DNA from: an uncultured Clostridia bacterium
GTDB taxonomy: Bacteria; Bacillota; Clostridia; Christensenellales; UBA1242
Assembly (NCBI GenBank): GCA_947366895.1
Contig: CANBBP010000001.1
Location: forward strand, 62,001 to 126,000
Direction of reading: 5' to 3'
Length of the DNA stretch: 64,000 bases
Shown here one piece after another: positions 9,886 through 17,141 of the stretch. The translations under genes and the position numbers were made by a program. The notes below the pieces were generated by a model. It was given only the letters and a program-made list of their open reading frames with translations. It made no database searches and was not told where the DNA came from. Each line of letters opens with the position of its first letter. The first letter of the stretch is position 1.

Positions 9886-10386
9886 CTATTTTTTTAATTG
9901 ATTAAAGGGATTTTCTAGTTTTTCTAGTTCGTCCTCTAAACTTTTGCAATTACAAGAATAAAAATTTTTATTCTTACCACAAATTGAACATAACCCTTTG
10001 CAACTATCTTTACATAACATTTTTGTAGGAATGTTTAAAAGTAAGTTATCAATAACAGGTTTATCAATTTCAACACTAGTTTGATTTATAAGATAATCCT
10101 CTTCATTATGAGAATTAAAATTTTCTACAAAATTTTCTTCAAAATCAAAATTAATGTTTTTTTCAAAGTTTTCGCTACAATTATCACAAATTGCTAATAT
10201 TTTAAAATTCACATTAGCAATAATCAAAAGTTTTTCATTCTGATAATTCATTTTCCCTTTAACTATTGCAGGAGTTAAAAATTTATAACCTTTATAAGAA
10301 ATTAAATTATCATCTAACTGAAAACTAATTTCAAAAGGTATATCTTCTCCACTTTGTGCTTTTGCTTTAACAATATTTAATAACAT
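9886..10386 (-). CDS. YceD/DUF177 family protein
   Basis: A 166-aa protein of the YceD (DUF177) family, typically found directly upstream of rpmF and linked to 23S rRNA metabolism. The recognisable parts are a central CDNCSENFEKNINFDFEENF and a Cys-rich tail with CKDSCKGLCSICGKN. The tail could bind zinc. The ATG lies only about three bases after the predicted transcription start of a consensus promoter, so the message may be leaderless or nearly so. Confidence 0.85.
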   Translation of the reverse strand: MLLNIVKAKAQSGEDIPFEISFQLDDNLISYKGYKFLTPAIVKGKMNYQNEKLLIIANVNFKILAICDNCSENFEKNINFDFEENFVENFNSHNEEDYLINQTSVEIDKPVIDNLLLNIPTKMLCKDSCKGLCSICGKNKNFYSCNCKSLEDELEKLENPFNQLKK

Positions 10387-10395
10387 AGCCTAAGT

Positions 10396-10424
10396 ATTAT
10401 AATAACTAATAAGTAATTTGTCAA
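10396..10424 (-). promoter_or_regulatory. Sigma-A-type promoter for yceD-rpmF
   Basis: Minus-strand TTGACA (10419-10424), a 17-base spacer, then TATAAT (10396-10401): both hexamers match consensus exactly. The expected start is near 10389, right at the yceD ATG (10384-10386). Confidence 0.8.
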
Positions 10425-10499
10425 TGTTTTTAGTCAATTTTATTTAAATAAAATAAGGAAAACCAACTATTATTATTTGAATTATAAAAAAGCTTTAAA

Positions 10500-11270
10500 T
10501 TATATTTGTTCATTTTTATCATTATCTTTAATATCATTTTTAAATTTAAACACTTCTCCTATAGTTCCAGCAATTCCACAAAAAACAACCCCTAAAATTA
10601 TAATTATCCAATAAGGATGCCAAAGATTAAATAATGCTCCCAAAATTAAATAAGAAATAATACATAATAACATTACCAAGCCACAAAAAGAACCTAAATA
10701 AATATTTTCCCCTCTATTAATTTTTTGTTTTTTCTTTTCACTATTAAATAAATCAAATATTATTCCTATTATACCACATAGTAACGCACTTACAAGAATT
10801 ATAACCCAAGTTGGAGTCCAAACATTTATTAAAATGCCAATAAAAAAATAAATTGTTAAACTAACTAAAAAAACACTAACACAAATTGCCCCAGAAATTT
10901 TCTCCAATAAAGTTTTTTTATTTCCATTTACTTCATTAAAAATATGACTTTTAATATCTTCCCTAAAACTTTTATTATTCCTATTATCTAGATTAGAATT
11001 ACAATCTTTATTTTGCTTATTATTATCGTAATAAATGTAATTATTATTTTCATTACCCTTATTACTATTTTTCTTTCCTTCTAATAATTCATCAACTGTA
11101 ACACCTAATATCTTTGATAATGGCAATAATAAACTTGTTTCTGGCATTGCTTCACCTGTTTCCCATTTAGAAACAGCTTTATTCGTTACTTTTAAAGCAT
11201 TAGCGAGTTCAACCTGTGTTAAACCCTTTTCTTTACGCAAACTATATAAAAAATTTCCAAACTCATTCAT
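10500..11270 (-). CDS. XRE-family regulator with C-terminal membrane domain
   Basis: A 256-aa protein. Residues 1-67 are a Cro/CI-type HTH (LTQVELANALKVTNKAVSKWETG). An Asn/Lys-rich linker of ~40 residues follows. The C-terminal half has four hydrophobic segments arranged as a duplication: INVWTPTWVIILVSALLCGI and FNLWHPYWIIIILGVVFCGI are clearly related. Such membrane-tethered XRE proteins are common in Firmicutes and their signals are mostly unknown. The start has TAGGAG upstream, and a possible promoter TTGAAT-17-TAAAAT precedes it. No partner gene is evident. Confidence 0.8.
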   Translation of the reverse strand: MNEFGNFLYSLRKEKGLTQVELANALKVTNKAVSKWETGEAMPETSLLLPLSKILGVTVDELLEGKKNSNKGNENNNYIYYDNNKQNKDCNSNLDNRNNKSFREDIKSHIFNEVNGNKKTLLEKISGAICVSVFLVSLTIYFFIGILINVWTPTWVIILVSALLCGIIGIIFDLFNSEKKKQKINRGENIYLGSFCGLVMLLCIISYLILGALFNLWHPYWIIIILGVVFCGIAGTIGEVFKFKNDIKDNDKNEQI

Positions 11271-11484
11271 TTATATTCTCCTATATTTATAAGTTTATAT
11301 AAATTTTACAATTTATTTAAATAGTATTCAATAGAATTAAGTCTAATATAAGTAGAACTTAAAATTTATCAGTAGAATTTTTAAAAATATTAAACAATAA
11401 AAGCATTTATAATAATTTTATTAACATATTTACAAATTATATGTTTCTAAATTAAATATTACTAAAACAAAATGATAATAAAAA

Positions 11485-11512
11485 ATTCTATCCTTAAATA
11501 GAATAGAACTTT
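11485..11512 (-). terminator. Possible weak terminator
   Basis: On the minus strand TTCTAT and ATAGAA form a short stem followed by TTTTTT, downstream of the small membrane protein that ends at 11549. The stem is only 6 bp, so support is modest. Confidence 0.35.
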
Positions 11513-11548
11513 TTAAAAAATTTTAATATAAGGCATAATCTTTAAATA

Positions 11549-11866
11549 TTAAACTAAACCTAAGATAATGCCAACAAGAATAACTAAAAGACAAACAACA
11601 AATAAAACTATCCAAATAGTTTGTTTGTTTCTAACAAATTTCCAAGCATGAATTGCAACGATAGTTGTCATTACAACAATAATAATAGATTGAGCAATAC
11701 CAACTAACATTCCAAGGCTTGGAACTAATTTGCCAAGAACTACACCTAGTAAATAAATAATAGAAGCAACAACTATAGTCCAAAATGAAATTTTATTCAT
11801 GCTCCACATTCTGCTACCATTAGAACTAGAACTGCTAGAACTTGATTTTTTGCTATTATTAGCCAT
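11549..11866 (-). CDS. Small membrane protein with poly-Ser N-terminus (unknown)
   Basis: 105 aa, not recognised. Residues 1-18 are a polar tract with eight serines in a row. Three predicted membrane segments follow: FWTIVVASIIYLLGVVLG, LGMLVGIAQSIIIVVMTTIV and IWIVLFVVCLLVILVGIILG. An upstream AAGGAG-like site supports the ATG. It is monocistronic as far as can be seen, lying between the XRE-membrane gene and tRNA-Ala. Function unknown. Confidence 0.7.
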   Translation of the reverse strand: MANNSKKSSSSSSSSNGSRMWSMNKISFWTIVVASIIYLLGVVLGKLVPSLGMLVGIAQSIIIVVMTTIVAIHAWKFVRNKQTIWIVLFVVCLLVILVGIILGLV

Positions 11867-11910
11867 AATACTTGATTATCCTCCTTAATTATTAATATTT
11901 TTTATTTTTT

Positions 11911-11936
11911 AAAAAAATTACTAGTTTTTCACTAGT
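11911..11936 (-). terminator. Terminator after tRNA-Ala
   Basis: ACTAGT (11920-11925), loop of five, ACTAGT (11931-11936), then a T run on the minus strand. It begins at the last base of the tRNA CCA end. Confidence 0.75.
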
Positions 11937-12011
11937 GGTGGAGATAACCGGGTTCGAACCGGTGGCCTTTTGAATGCCATTCAAACGCGCTACCAACTGC
12001 GCCATACCCCC
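11936..12011 (-). tRNA. tRNA-Ala (GGC anticodon)
   Basis: 76-nt cloverleaf with encoded CCA. The acceptor GGGGGTA pairs with TATCTCC and includes the G3:U70 alanine identity pair. The anticodon stem is TTTGA/TCAAA with loop ATGGCAT, anticodon GGC. The T-arm is ACCGGTTCGAACCCGGT. It is monocistronic, with its own terminator. Confidence 0.95.
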
Positions 12012-12202
12012 AAAAAGCAAATAATTATCTTACTTTATACATGAAGTACGCAAAACAATGTTTTATAAATAATCCACTATACTTTTATGATAAGTTTATA
12101 ATTAAAAATTATTCTTAGTTATTATATATGAATAAATTTAATATGTAAAAAATATTTAATAACTTATATATGGATTTTAAACCCTAATATTATATAATAC
12201 AT

Positions 12203-12237
12203 AAAAATAAAATGCAACAAAATTTTATTTGTTGCAC
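12203..12237 (-). terminator. Terminator of the spoIIA operon
   Basis: TGCAACAAA (12213-12221) pairs with TTTGTTGCA (12228-12236). On the minus strand a T-rich run follows. It sits just after the sigF stop. Confidence 0.75.
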
Positions 12238-12242
12238 ACAAT

Positions 12243-12968
12243 TTAATATGATAATTTATTTTTCATTTTAGCAAGAATTTTATTCTCTAATCTACTTACT
12301 TGTACCTGTGAAACATTTAGCATGTTTGCAACTTCGCTTTGGGTTTTATCTCTAAAGTATCTTAAAATTATTAATTTTCTATCATTTTCATCAAGAGACT
12401 TTAGAGTATCTATTAAAACCATTTTATCAATCATATTATTTGCTTCATCAAAATTTGCTAGTTTATCTAATATAACCTGACCGCCATCATCTTCTTTATC
12501 TAAACTTTCATAAATAGAAACAGGCATTCTAGCAGATTCCAAAATAAACATTACTTCAGGTTCTTCTAAATTAAACTTTTTAGCAAGTTTGTTTACTGCT
12601 GGGGGTTCCCCATTTTTTAATCTATAACTATCAATATATTTTTGCATTAAATAGTATTGACCTTTAATTGAACGAGAAACTTTTACCGAGCCATCATCTC
12701 TTAAAAATCGTTTAATTTCACCTGCTATCATAGGCACCGCGTAGGTAGAAAATTTAACATTATAAGTTTCATCAAAGTTATTAATGGCCTTTACAAAACC
12801 CACACAGCCTAATTGATACAAATCATCATATTCTACACCTTTATTTTTATATCGCCTTACAACACTTTTTACTAGGGGAGAATTATTTTCAATAAGTTCA
12901 TTTTTTGCTCTTTCATTGCCCGATTTTGCTTGCTTTAATAATTCAAGTGTATCTTCATAATTTAACAA
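12243..12968 (-). CDS. sigF: Forespore RNA polymerase sigma factor SigF
   Basis: A 241-aa sporulation sigma factor of the SigF/SigG type. Region 2 is recognisable in YDDLYQLGCVGFVKAINNFD and FSTYAVPMIAGEIKRFLRDDG. Region 4 ends with the HTH QSEVANMLNVSQVQVSRLENKIL. The start is TTG at 12968, supported by AGGGAGGG upstream. It is the third gene of spoIIAA-spoIIAB-sigF, so SpoIIAB is the expected anti-sigma factor. Assignment to SigF rather than SigG rests on operon context. Confidence 0.94.
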   Translation of the reverse strand: MLNYEDTLELLKQAKSGNERAKNELIENNSPLVKSVVRRYKNKGVEYDDLYQLGCVGFVKAINNFDETYNVKFSTYAVPMIAGEIKRFLRDDGSVKVSRSIKGQYYLMQKYIDSYRLKNGEPPAVNKLAKKFNLEEPEVMFILESARMPVSIYESLDKEDDGGQVILDKLANFDEANNMIDKMVLIDTLKSLDENDRKLIILRYFRDKTQSEVANMLNVSQVQVSRLENKILAKMKNKLSY

Positions 12969-13106
12969 ATTCTATCCCTCCCTATTAAAAATTTAAGGTA
13001 AAATAAAAGATTAATTTTATGGTTTACTAATCTCTTTTTTATTTATCATGATTATTTACATATTTATTTTTTTTATTTATTCATATACATAACTAGACAA
13101 AAAATT

Positions 13107-13577
13107 TTAAATAATTTCATCAGCAACCTTTTTAACACTTTGTTCTTTAATATTTTTAATTAGAACAACTTTTAGTCCACCTTCTTTATTATTAAAAACT
13201 TCTACTTTATCCATAAAACTTTCCATAACAGTAAAGCCCATTCCACTTCTTTCTTGGTCTGGTTTAGTAGTAAAAAAAGGCTTTTTAGCTTCTTCTAAAT
13301 TTTTTATTCCTACACCAAAATCTATAATTTCGATTGTTGCTTGATTTTTGCATAAAGTAACATTTATAAGAATTTCTCCTGATTCATTAGGATATGCATG
13401 AACTATACTATTAGTAACAGCTTCACTAACAGCTGTCTTAATATCGGTTAATTCATCTAAACTAGGATTTAATTGCAAACAAAAACCAGAAACACTTGCT
13501 CTAGCAAAACTTTCGTTTATAGACAATGCTGAAAATTTAAGCTCCATTTTGTTTAGAATATTGTTATTACTTATCAT
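13107..13577 (-). CDS. spoIIAB: Anti-sigma F factor SpoIIAB (serine kinase)
   Basis: GHKL-fold kinase that holds SigF inactive and phosphorylates SpoIIAA. 156 aa. Visible ATP-site motifs are the N-box AVTNSIVHAYP, the G1 box DFGVGI, and the G2 box RSGMGFTVMESFMD. The N-terminal 60 residues match the family. The gene lies 9 bases after spoIIAA and 138 bases before sigF. The order and spacing match the standard partner-switching operon. Confidence 0.95.
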   Translation of the reverse strand: MISNNNILNKMELKFSALSINESFARASVSGFCLQLNPSLDELTDIKTAVSEAVTNSIVHAYPNESGEILINVTLCKNQATIEIIDFGVGIKNLEEAKKPFFTTKPDQERSGMGFTVMESFMDKVEVFNNKEGGLKVVLIKNIKEQSVKKVADEII

Positions 13578-13586
13578 AATTTCCCC

Positions 13587-13895
13587 CTAAGATATTTTTG
13601 GCATAATTTCATATAAGCCCGTAAGTTTAAATATTTTTTCTGCATGATATGATGGATTAGATATAAATATGCTAACACCTCTATCCTTCATTTTTTTATA
13701 TCTACCAATTAATACTCCTATACCAGTGCTATCCATAAACTTCATTTGTGATAGGTCAATAATTATTTGTTTTGAAATTGTAGAAAAAAATATCTCATCA
13801 AGTTTTTTACTGGTAAATTTTGCTGTATGTTCATCAAGTTCGCCGTCTAGCATTACATAAAGAATGTTATTATAATTTCTATACTTAATCTCCAT
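13587..13895 (-). CDS. spoIIAA: Anti-sigma F factor antagonist SpoIIAA
   Basis: STAS-domain protein of 102 aa that frees SigF by binding SpoIIAB when unphosphorylated. The motif MDSTGIGVLIGRYK (about residues 54-67) contains the Ser phosphorylated by SpoIIAB. The ATG is preceded by AAAGGGAGGGGAAGG, a strong ribosome site. It is first in the operon. I could not identify a clear SigH or SigA promoter in the AT-rich leader. Confidence 0.95.
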   Translation of the reverse strand: MEIKYRNYNNILYVMLDGELDEHTAKFTSKKLDEIFFSTISKQIIIDLSQMKFMDSTGIGVLIGRYKKMKDRGVSIFISNPSYHAEKIFKLTGLYEIMPKIS

Positions 13896-14217
13896 TTCTT
13901 TGTTGCCTTCCCCTCCCTTTTACATAACAAGTTTAATATTTTGATAAAAATATAAATTATAAGAAAATGTAAAAAGATGTCTTATTTTGTTTATTAAATT
14001 TTTTGTATTAATAAAATTTCTCAACAACTAAAGTAACAAAAAAAAGATAATTAAAATAAATATAAATATATAAATAGATAAACAATAAGAAAGATAAATT
14101 TAAATTAATAATGTTAATTAATATTTAATATAATTAAATAATTAACAATTACAAAAAACACAAAAATAAAATATTGTATAAAAAGAAAATAAATAATAGG
14201 TTTTTTAAAAATTTTTG
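13896..14217. other. AT-rich intergenic stretch between spoIIA operon and tRNA array
   Basis: 322 bases, almost entirely A/T apart from the ribosome site of spoIIAA at its left end. It must hold the minus-strand spoIIA promoter, but no hexamer pair stands out. I see no gene, repeat or stable hairpin in it. Confidence 0.6.
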
Positions 14218-14246
14218 TTGACAATATTATAAAGATATTGTAATAT
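14218..14246 (+). promoter_or_regulatory. Promoter of the six-tRNA array
   Basis: TTGACA (14218-14223), 17-base spacer, TAATAT (14241-14246). The predicted start, near 14253, is five bases before tRNA-Pro. Confidence 0.8.
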
Positions 14247-14257
14247 TTAAGAGTTAT

Positions 14258-14333
14258 CGGGGTGTAGCGCAGTTGGTAGCGCACGTGGTTTGGGACCATG
14301 GGGCCGGGAGTTCGAGTCTCTTCACCCCGACCA
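14258..14333 (+). tRNA. tRNA-Pro (TGG anticodon)
   Basis: 76 nt with encoded CCA. Acceptor CGGGGTG/CACCCCG; anticodon stem CGTGG/CCATG with loop TTTGGGA, anticodon TGG; T-loop GTTCGAGTC. First gene of the array. Confidence 0.95.
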
Positions 14334-14407
14334 CAAAACTTTAATTATAAAGATACTAAAAAAATTTATAAAATTTTAATAAAAAAATATAATATTTAAA
14401 TTTTTAG

Positions 14408-14436
14408 TTGCTTTTTAATAAAAGTTTTGATATAAA
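14408..14436 (+). promoter_or_regulatory. Possible internal promoter in the tRNA array
   Basis: TTGCTT (14408-14413), 17 bases, TATAAA (14431-14436), upstream of the second tRNA. The 133-base gap between the first two tRNAs is much longer than the others, which makes a second promoter plausible. Confidence 0.35.
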
Positions 14437-14466
14437 TTTCTAGTAAGATGTTTTAAAAACACTTAC

Positions 14467-14543
14467 GGGCCTTTAGCTCAGTTGGTTAGAGCAACCGGCT
14501 CATAACCGGTCGGTCCGCGGTTCAAGTCCGTGAAGGCCCACCA
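14467..14543 (+). tRNA. tRNA with CAT anticodon (Met or lysidine-modified Ile2)
   Basis: 77 nt with encoded CCA. Acceptor GGGCCTT/AAGGCCC; anticodon stem ACCGG/CCGGT with loop CTCATAA. The G1:C72 pair rules out initiator tRNA. Elongator Met and TilS-modified Ile2 share this loop, and sequence inspection alone does not settle which it is. Confidence 0.93.
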
Positions 14544-14603
14544 ATTCTTTTGTTACTCTTCCCCCCTTTATGGAAAAATAACAAAGAATTAATAATTTCG
14601 TAT

Positions 14604-14680
14604 GGCTTGGTAGTTCAGTTGGTTAGAACGCCGCCCTGTCACGGCGGAGGTCGAGAGTTCGAGTCTCTTCCAAGTCGCCA
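14604..14680 (+). tRNA. tRNA-Asp (GTC anticodon)
   Basis: 77 nt with encoded CCA and discriminator G. Acceptor GGCTTGG/CCAAGTC; anticodon stem CCGCC/GGCGG, loop CTGTCAC. Confidence 0.95.
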
Positions 14681-14707
14681 TTACGATTTAAAATCGTAAA
14701 CCCGCAA

Positions 14708-14783
<76 letters not shown>

Positions 14784-14817
14784 AAAGTATGGTTTGTGGG
14801 ATTTTTATTTTTAATAT

Positions 14818-14892
14818 GCTGGTGTGGCTCAATGGTAGAGCAATTGATTTGTAATCAATCGGTTGTTGGTTCGATTCCGACCACCAGCTCCA
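14818..14892 (+). tRNA. tRNA-Thr (TGT anticodon)
   Basis: 75 nt with encoded CCA and discriminator T. Acceptor GCTGGTG/CACCAGC; anticodon stem ATTGA/TCAAT, loop TTTGTAA. Confidence 0.95.
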
Positions 14893-14962
14893 GTCACGGT
14901 AATATTCCACCCAAAATATTATTAGCAATAATAATATTACCACCAGTATTATCGTGGCGTAC

Positions 14963-15047
14963 GGGTAGGTTGCAGAGCGGTCAAATGCAACGGACTGTAA
15001 ATCCGTCGGCTTCGCCTTCGATGGTTCGAATCCATCTCTGCCCACCA
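14963..15047 (+). tRNA. tRNA-Tyr (GTA anticodon)
   Basis: 85 nt class II tRNA with encoded CCA. Acceptor GGGTAGG/TCTGCCC; anticodon stem ACGGA/TCCGT, loop CTGTAAA; the long variable arm CGGCTTCGCCTTCG is typical of bacterial tRNA-Tyr. Last gene of the array. Confidence 0.95.
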
Positions 15048-15050
15048 AAT

Positions 15051-15100
15051 AAAACCTAAAACTAACTTCCCTACTATGGTGATTAGTTTTAGGTTTTTTT
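15051..15100 (+). terminator. Terminator of the tRNA array
   Basis: Inverted repeat AACCTAAAACTAA / TTAGTTTTAGGTT followed by a T run, directly after tRNA-Tyr. Confidence 0.85.
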
Positions 15101-15249
15101 GTTAGAATTAAATTTCAATTAAAATAATATAAATAAAGATTATTTAATTATTATTGATTTAAAAAATATTAAAAATTTGATAAAGCTTTATAACTCATAT
15201 CAAAAATTAATCATTTTTAATTTTAAATAATACTAAAAGGCAAAAATAA

Positions 15250-15996
15250 ATGAAGGAAAAATTTAATATCAAAAAATATATTACAGTTTGCAATTTAATT
15301 ATTTTAGTTATTACACTTATTTATTTACTAGACCGTTATATTCCATTACCTGATGGATACACTGGTTTTACATGGTGGATGGAGGACACCTCCCCTGCTA
15401 TCAACTATATTTTTGGTAATTGTGGAGGTATTATTACAAACAAAATGGCATTAGGTCCTACCTTACAAAATGGTACCGCTATATATAGACATTTAACTTC
15501 AATTTTTATTCATGGTGGTCTGCTACATTTAATAGCAAATATAATAGGATTATATTATGCAGGAAATTACGTAGAAAAAAAATTTGGTTTTTTACTTGCT
15601 TTAGTATCCTTTTTTTTAATAGCCTTTGCAGAAAGTTTTATTACAGACCCTCTATTCATGGCAATAGCTCCTGATAAAGCAATTGAAACATCAAATTATA
15701 TTACTTGTGGATCATCTGGTGGAATATTTGGTTTAATGGGCATGGGTTTAGCAAGTTTATTTTTTAATACTAAGTCTTTTAAAGAAATTGATAAATCGAC
15801 CTTAACAATGTCTTTATTTTATGGGATAACAACCACATATATTGTAGATTTTGGTTGGACCACTGTTTGCCATAATGTAGCATTAATATTAGGATTAATT
15901 TTTGGAACAATTATAATACTTCCCTTTTATATTTTAAAAAAAGGAAAATTTTATACAAAAGATAATCAAGAATTAAACAAAGATGATAAATTATAA
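15250..15996 (+). CDS. Rhomboid-family intramembrane serine protease
   Basis: 248 aa, about six membrane helices. Rhomboid marks, in order: HGGLLHLIANIIGL (HxxxxHxxxN in helix 2), GSSGGIFGLMG with the nucleophilic Ser (GxSG, helix 4), and the catalytic His in CHNVALILGLIFG (helix 6). A long, less hydrophobic loop lies between helices 1 and 2. It faces a small HTH gene convergently and overlaps it by six bases. Its last codons lie inside a perfect 30-bp palindrome. Substrate unknown. Confidence 0.87.
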   Translation: MKEKFNIKKYITVCNLIILVITLIYLLDRYIPLPDGYTGFTWWMEDTSPAINYIFGNCGGIITNKMALGPTLQNGTAIYRHLTSIFIHGGLLHLIANIIGLYYAGNYVEKKFGFLLALVSFFLIAFAESFITDPLFMAIAPDKAIETSNYITCGSSGGIFGLMGMGLASLFFNTKSFKEIDKSTLTMSLFYGITTTYIVDFGWTTVCHNVALILGLIFGTIIILPFYILKKGKFYTKDNQELNKDDKL

Positions 15997-16008
15997 TTTA
16001 TCATCTTT
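15979..16008. terminator. Perfect 30-bp palindrome: shared C-terminal codons and bidirectional terminator
   Basis: Bases 15979-15993 are the exact reverse complement of 15994-16008. The left half encodes the C-terminus Lys-Asp-Asp-Lys-Leu-stop of the rhomboid protein, and the right half encodes the same ending for the minus-strand HTH protein. T-rich sequence follows on the plus side, so it can act as a hairpin terminator for both genes. Confidence 0.85.
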
Positions 16009-16242
16009 ATTTTTATTATTAAACTTTTTTTCAGATGAAAATAATTCGCTCATGCTCACATTCATAACTTTTGATATTCTTTCCAACTGAGATATGGTAA
16101 AATCTCCATATTTTATAATATTATTAAAAACCCAAAGACTTATATTACACTTTTTACAAAAACTAGTTTTTGTAAAATTGTTTTCTTTTATAAAGTCCTT
16201 TATTAATTTTATATTAACATATTCACTTAAATCTATCTTCAT
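15991..16242 (-). CDS. Small XRE-like HTH protein A
   Basis: 83 aa, essentially a single helix-turn-helix domain (about residues 10-68) with a Lys/Asn-rich tail. The segment TKTSFCKKCNIS contains a CxxC in the second helix. It is a paralogue of the next minus-strand gene: VNIKLIKDFI aligns with VNITLIDNFI, FCKKCNI with FCKLCKI, and ISKVMNVSMSELF with IARVMEIKVSNFF. Its C-terminus is encoded in a palindrome shared with the rhomboid gene. Presumed DNA-binding; target unknown. Confidence 0.72.
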   Translation of the reverse strand: MKIDLSEYVNIKLIKDFIKENNFTKTSFCKKCNISLWVFNNIIKYGDFTISQLERISKVMNVSMSELFSSEKKFNNKNKDDKL

Positions 16243-16369
16243 TTTTTCTCCTTCGTATTAAATAAAAGTTTGTATATTACATTAGCTTTAAATTCTTTTT
16301 TTAAAACTTAAAGTTTAATTTATATTACATTAAAAAATATTTTGCTTGCAATTTAATATTTTTATAGTT

Positions 16370-16573
16370 TTATTCAAAAAAATTGCTAACTTTAATTTCC
16401 ATTACTCTTGCAATTTTAATAAGCGAATTTATTATAAAGTTTTTTCCATTATATATTTTTCTTAGAGTAGAATAATTAATTTTACATAACTTACAAAATT
16501 GTTTTTTTGTTATTTTATGACTAATAATAAAATTATCTATTAAGGTTATATTTACAACATCAAATTTTTTCAT
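16370..16573 (-). CDS. Small XRE-like HTH protein B
   Basis: 67 aa, a bare HTH domain with CxxC in FCKLCKIN and the XRE-like end INSLIKIARVMEIKVSNFF. It is transcribed from the strong promoter at 16678-16707, leaving a leader of ~98 bases, and is followed after 127 bases by its paralogue. The upstream divergent repressor's two operators lie on this promoter, so it is probably repressed by that protein. No known function. Confidence 0.72.
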   Translation of the reverse strand: MKKFDVVNITLIDNFIISHKITKKQFCKLCKINYSTLRKIYNGKNFIINSLIKIARVMEIKVSNFFE

Positions 16574-16660
16574 ATTATATCTCCATTTTTATATTAAATA
16601 TAATTATTTAATTTTCACTTAAGAAATCGACTAAGTTATAAATTAATAATTTTTAAATAA

Positions 16661-16676
16661 ATTACCATTCGGTAAT
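16661..16676. promoter_or_regulatory. Operator 1 (dyad) of the XRE repressor
   Basis: ATTACCATTCGGTAAT, a 16-bp dyad with half-sites TACC/GGTA. It overlaps the expected start of the minus-strand promoter. The core TACCATTCGGTA differs from operator 2 at one base. Confidence 0.75.
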
Positions 16677-16677
16677 T

Positions 16678-16707
16678 ATTATATGTCTACCATTTGGTAG
16701 ATGTCAA
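16678..16707 (-). promoter_or_regulatory. Minus-strand consensus promoter enclosing operator 2
   Basis: TTGACA (16702-16707), an 18-base spacer, TATAAT (16678-16683): both hexamers match consensus. The spacer holds operator 2 and the start point falls in operator 1, so a bound repressor should block it completely. It drives HTH protein B. Confidence 0.82.
16686..16701. promoter_or_regulatory. Operator 2 (dyad) of the XRE repressor
   Basis: TCTACCATTTGGTAGA, a 16-bp dyad with core TACCATTTGGTA. Its centre is 25 bp from that of operator 1. It lies inside the spacer of the minus-strand promoter. Confidence 0.75.
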
Positions 16708-16741
16708 GTTTTTTTTATTATAAAATGATATAATAAAAAAT

Positions 16742-16969
16742 ATGGAAACTAAAAAAAATAAATTTGCTGAAAGATTACATGAATTAAGAGAAGAAAGACA
16801 CCTATCAAAAATTGAATTAGCAAAAGAACTTAATATAAGTGATGCGTGTATTAGTCGATGGGAAAATGGATTAAGAATACCTAATATCGACAGCATATTA
16901 CTTTTATGCCAATATTTTGGTTGTTCCGCTGACTATTTAATAGGTTTATCTGACTTTTATTATGAATAA
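16742..16969 (+). CDS. XRE-family transcriptional repressor (75 aa)
   Basis: A compact Cro/CI-type protein of 75 aa: HTH LSKIELAKELNISDACISRWENGLRIPN at about residues 23-50, then a short helix pair LLLCQYFGCSADYLIGL. A TATAAT at 16729-16734 puts the transcription start at about the ATG, so its message may be leaderless. The two matching dyads just upstream are its probable operators, controlling the divergent HTH gene and perhaps itself. A strong bidirectional terminator follows. Confidence 0.85.
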   Translation: METKKNKFAERLHELREERHLSKIELAKELNISDACISRWENGLRIPNIDSILLLCQYFGCSADYLIGLSDFYYE

Positions 16970-17064
16970 TAAAGTTTGTTTTTTTATAAATAATAAAACA
17001 TGTGATTTTATAAATAATAAAATTAAAAACTATTTAATAATTTATAAAAAATCCTAAATAAAAT

Positions 17065-17098
17065 AAAAAAGATATTTTGAATACAAAATATCTTTTTT
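17065..17098. terminator. Bidirectional terminator between the XRE repressor and tyrS
   Basis: Perfect 15-bp stem (17065-17079 with 17084-17098, core GATATTTTG/CAAAATATC) and a 4-base loop, with A and T runs on either side. It can end both convergent transcripts. Confidence 0.85.
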
Positions 17099-17141
17099 TA
17101 ATAATACAATTAAGATTAAATTAAAAATACAATCTATAAAT

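Noticed and set aside
16687..16896. A 69-aa minus-strand frame over the XRE repressor
   Set aside because: It is antisense to a clear HTH protein and covers its operator and promoter.
16370..16969. Prophage or integrative element at the repressor module
   Set aside because: The switch looks phage-like, but no integrase, structural gene or attachment repeat is seen nearby.
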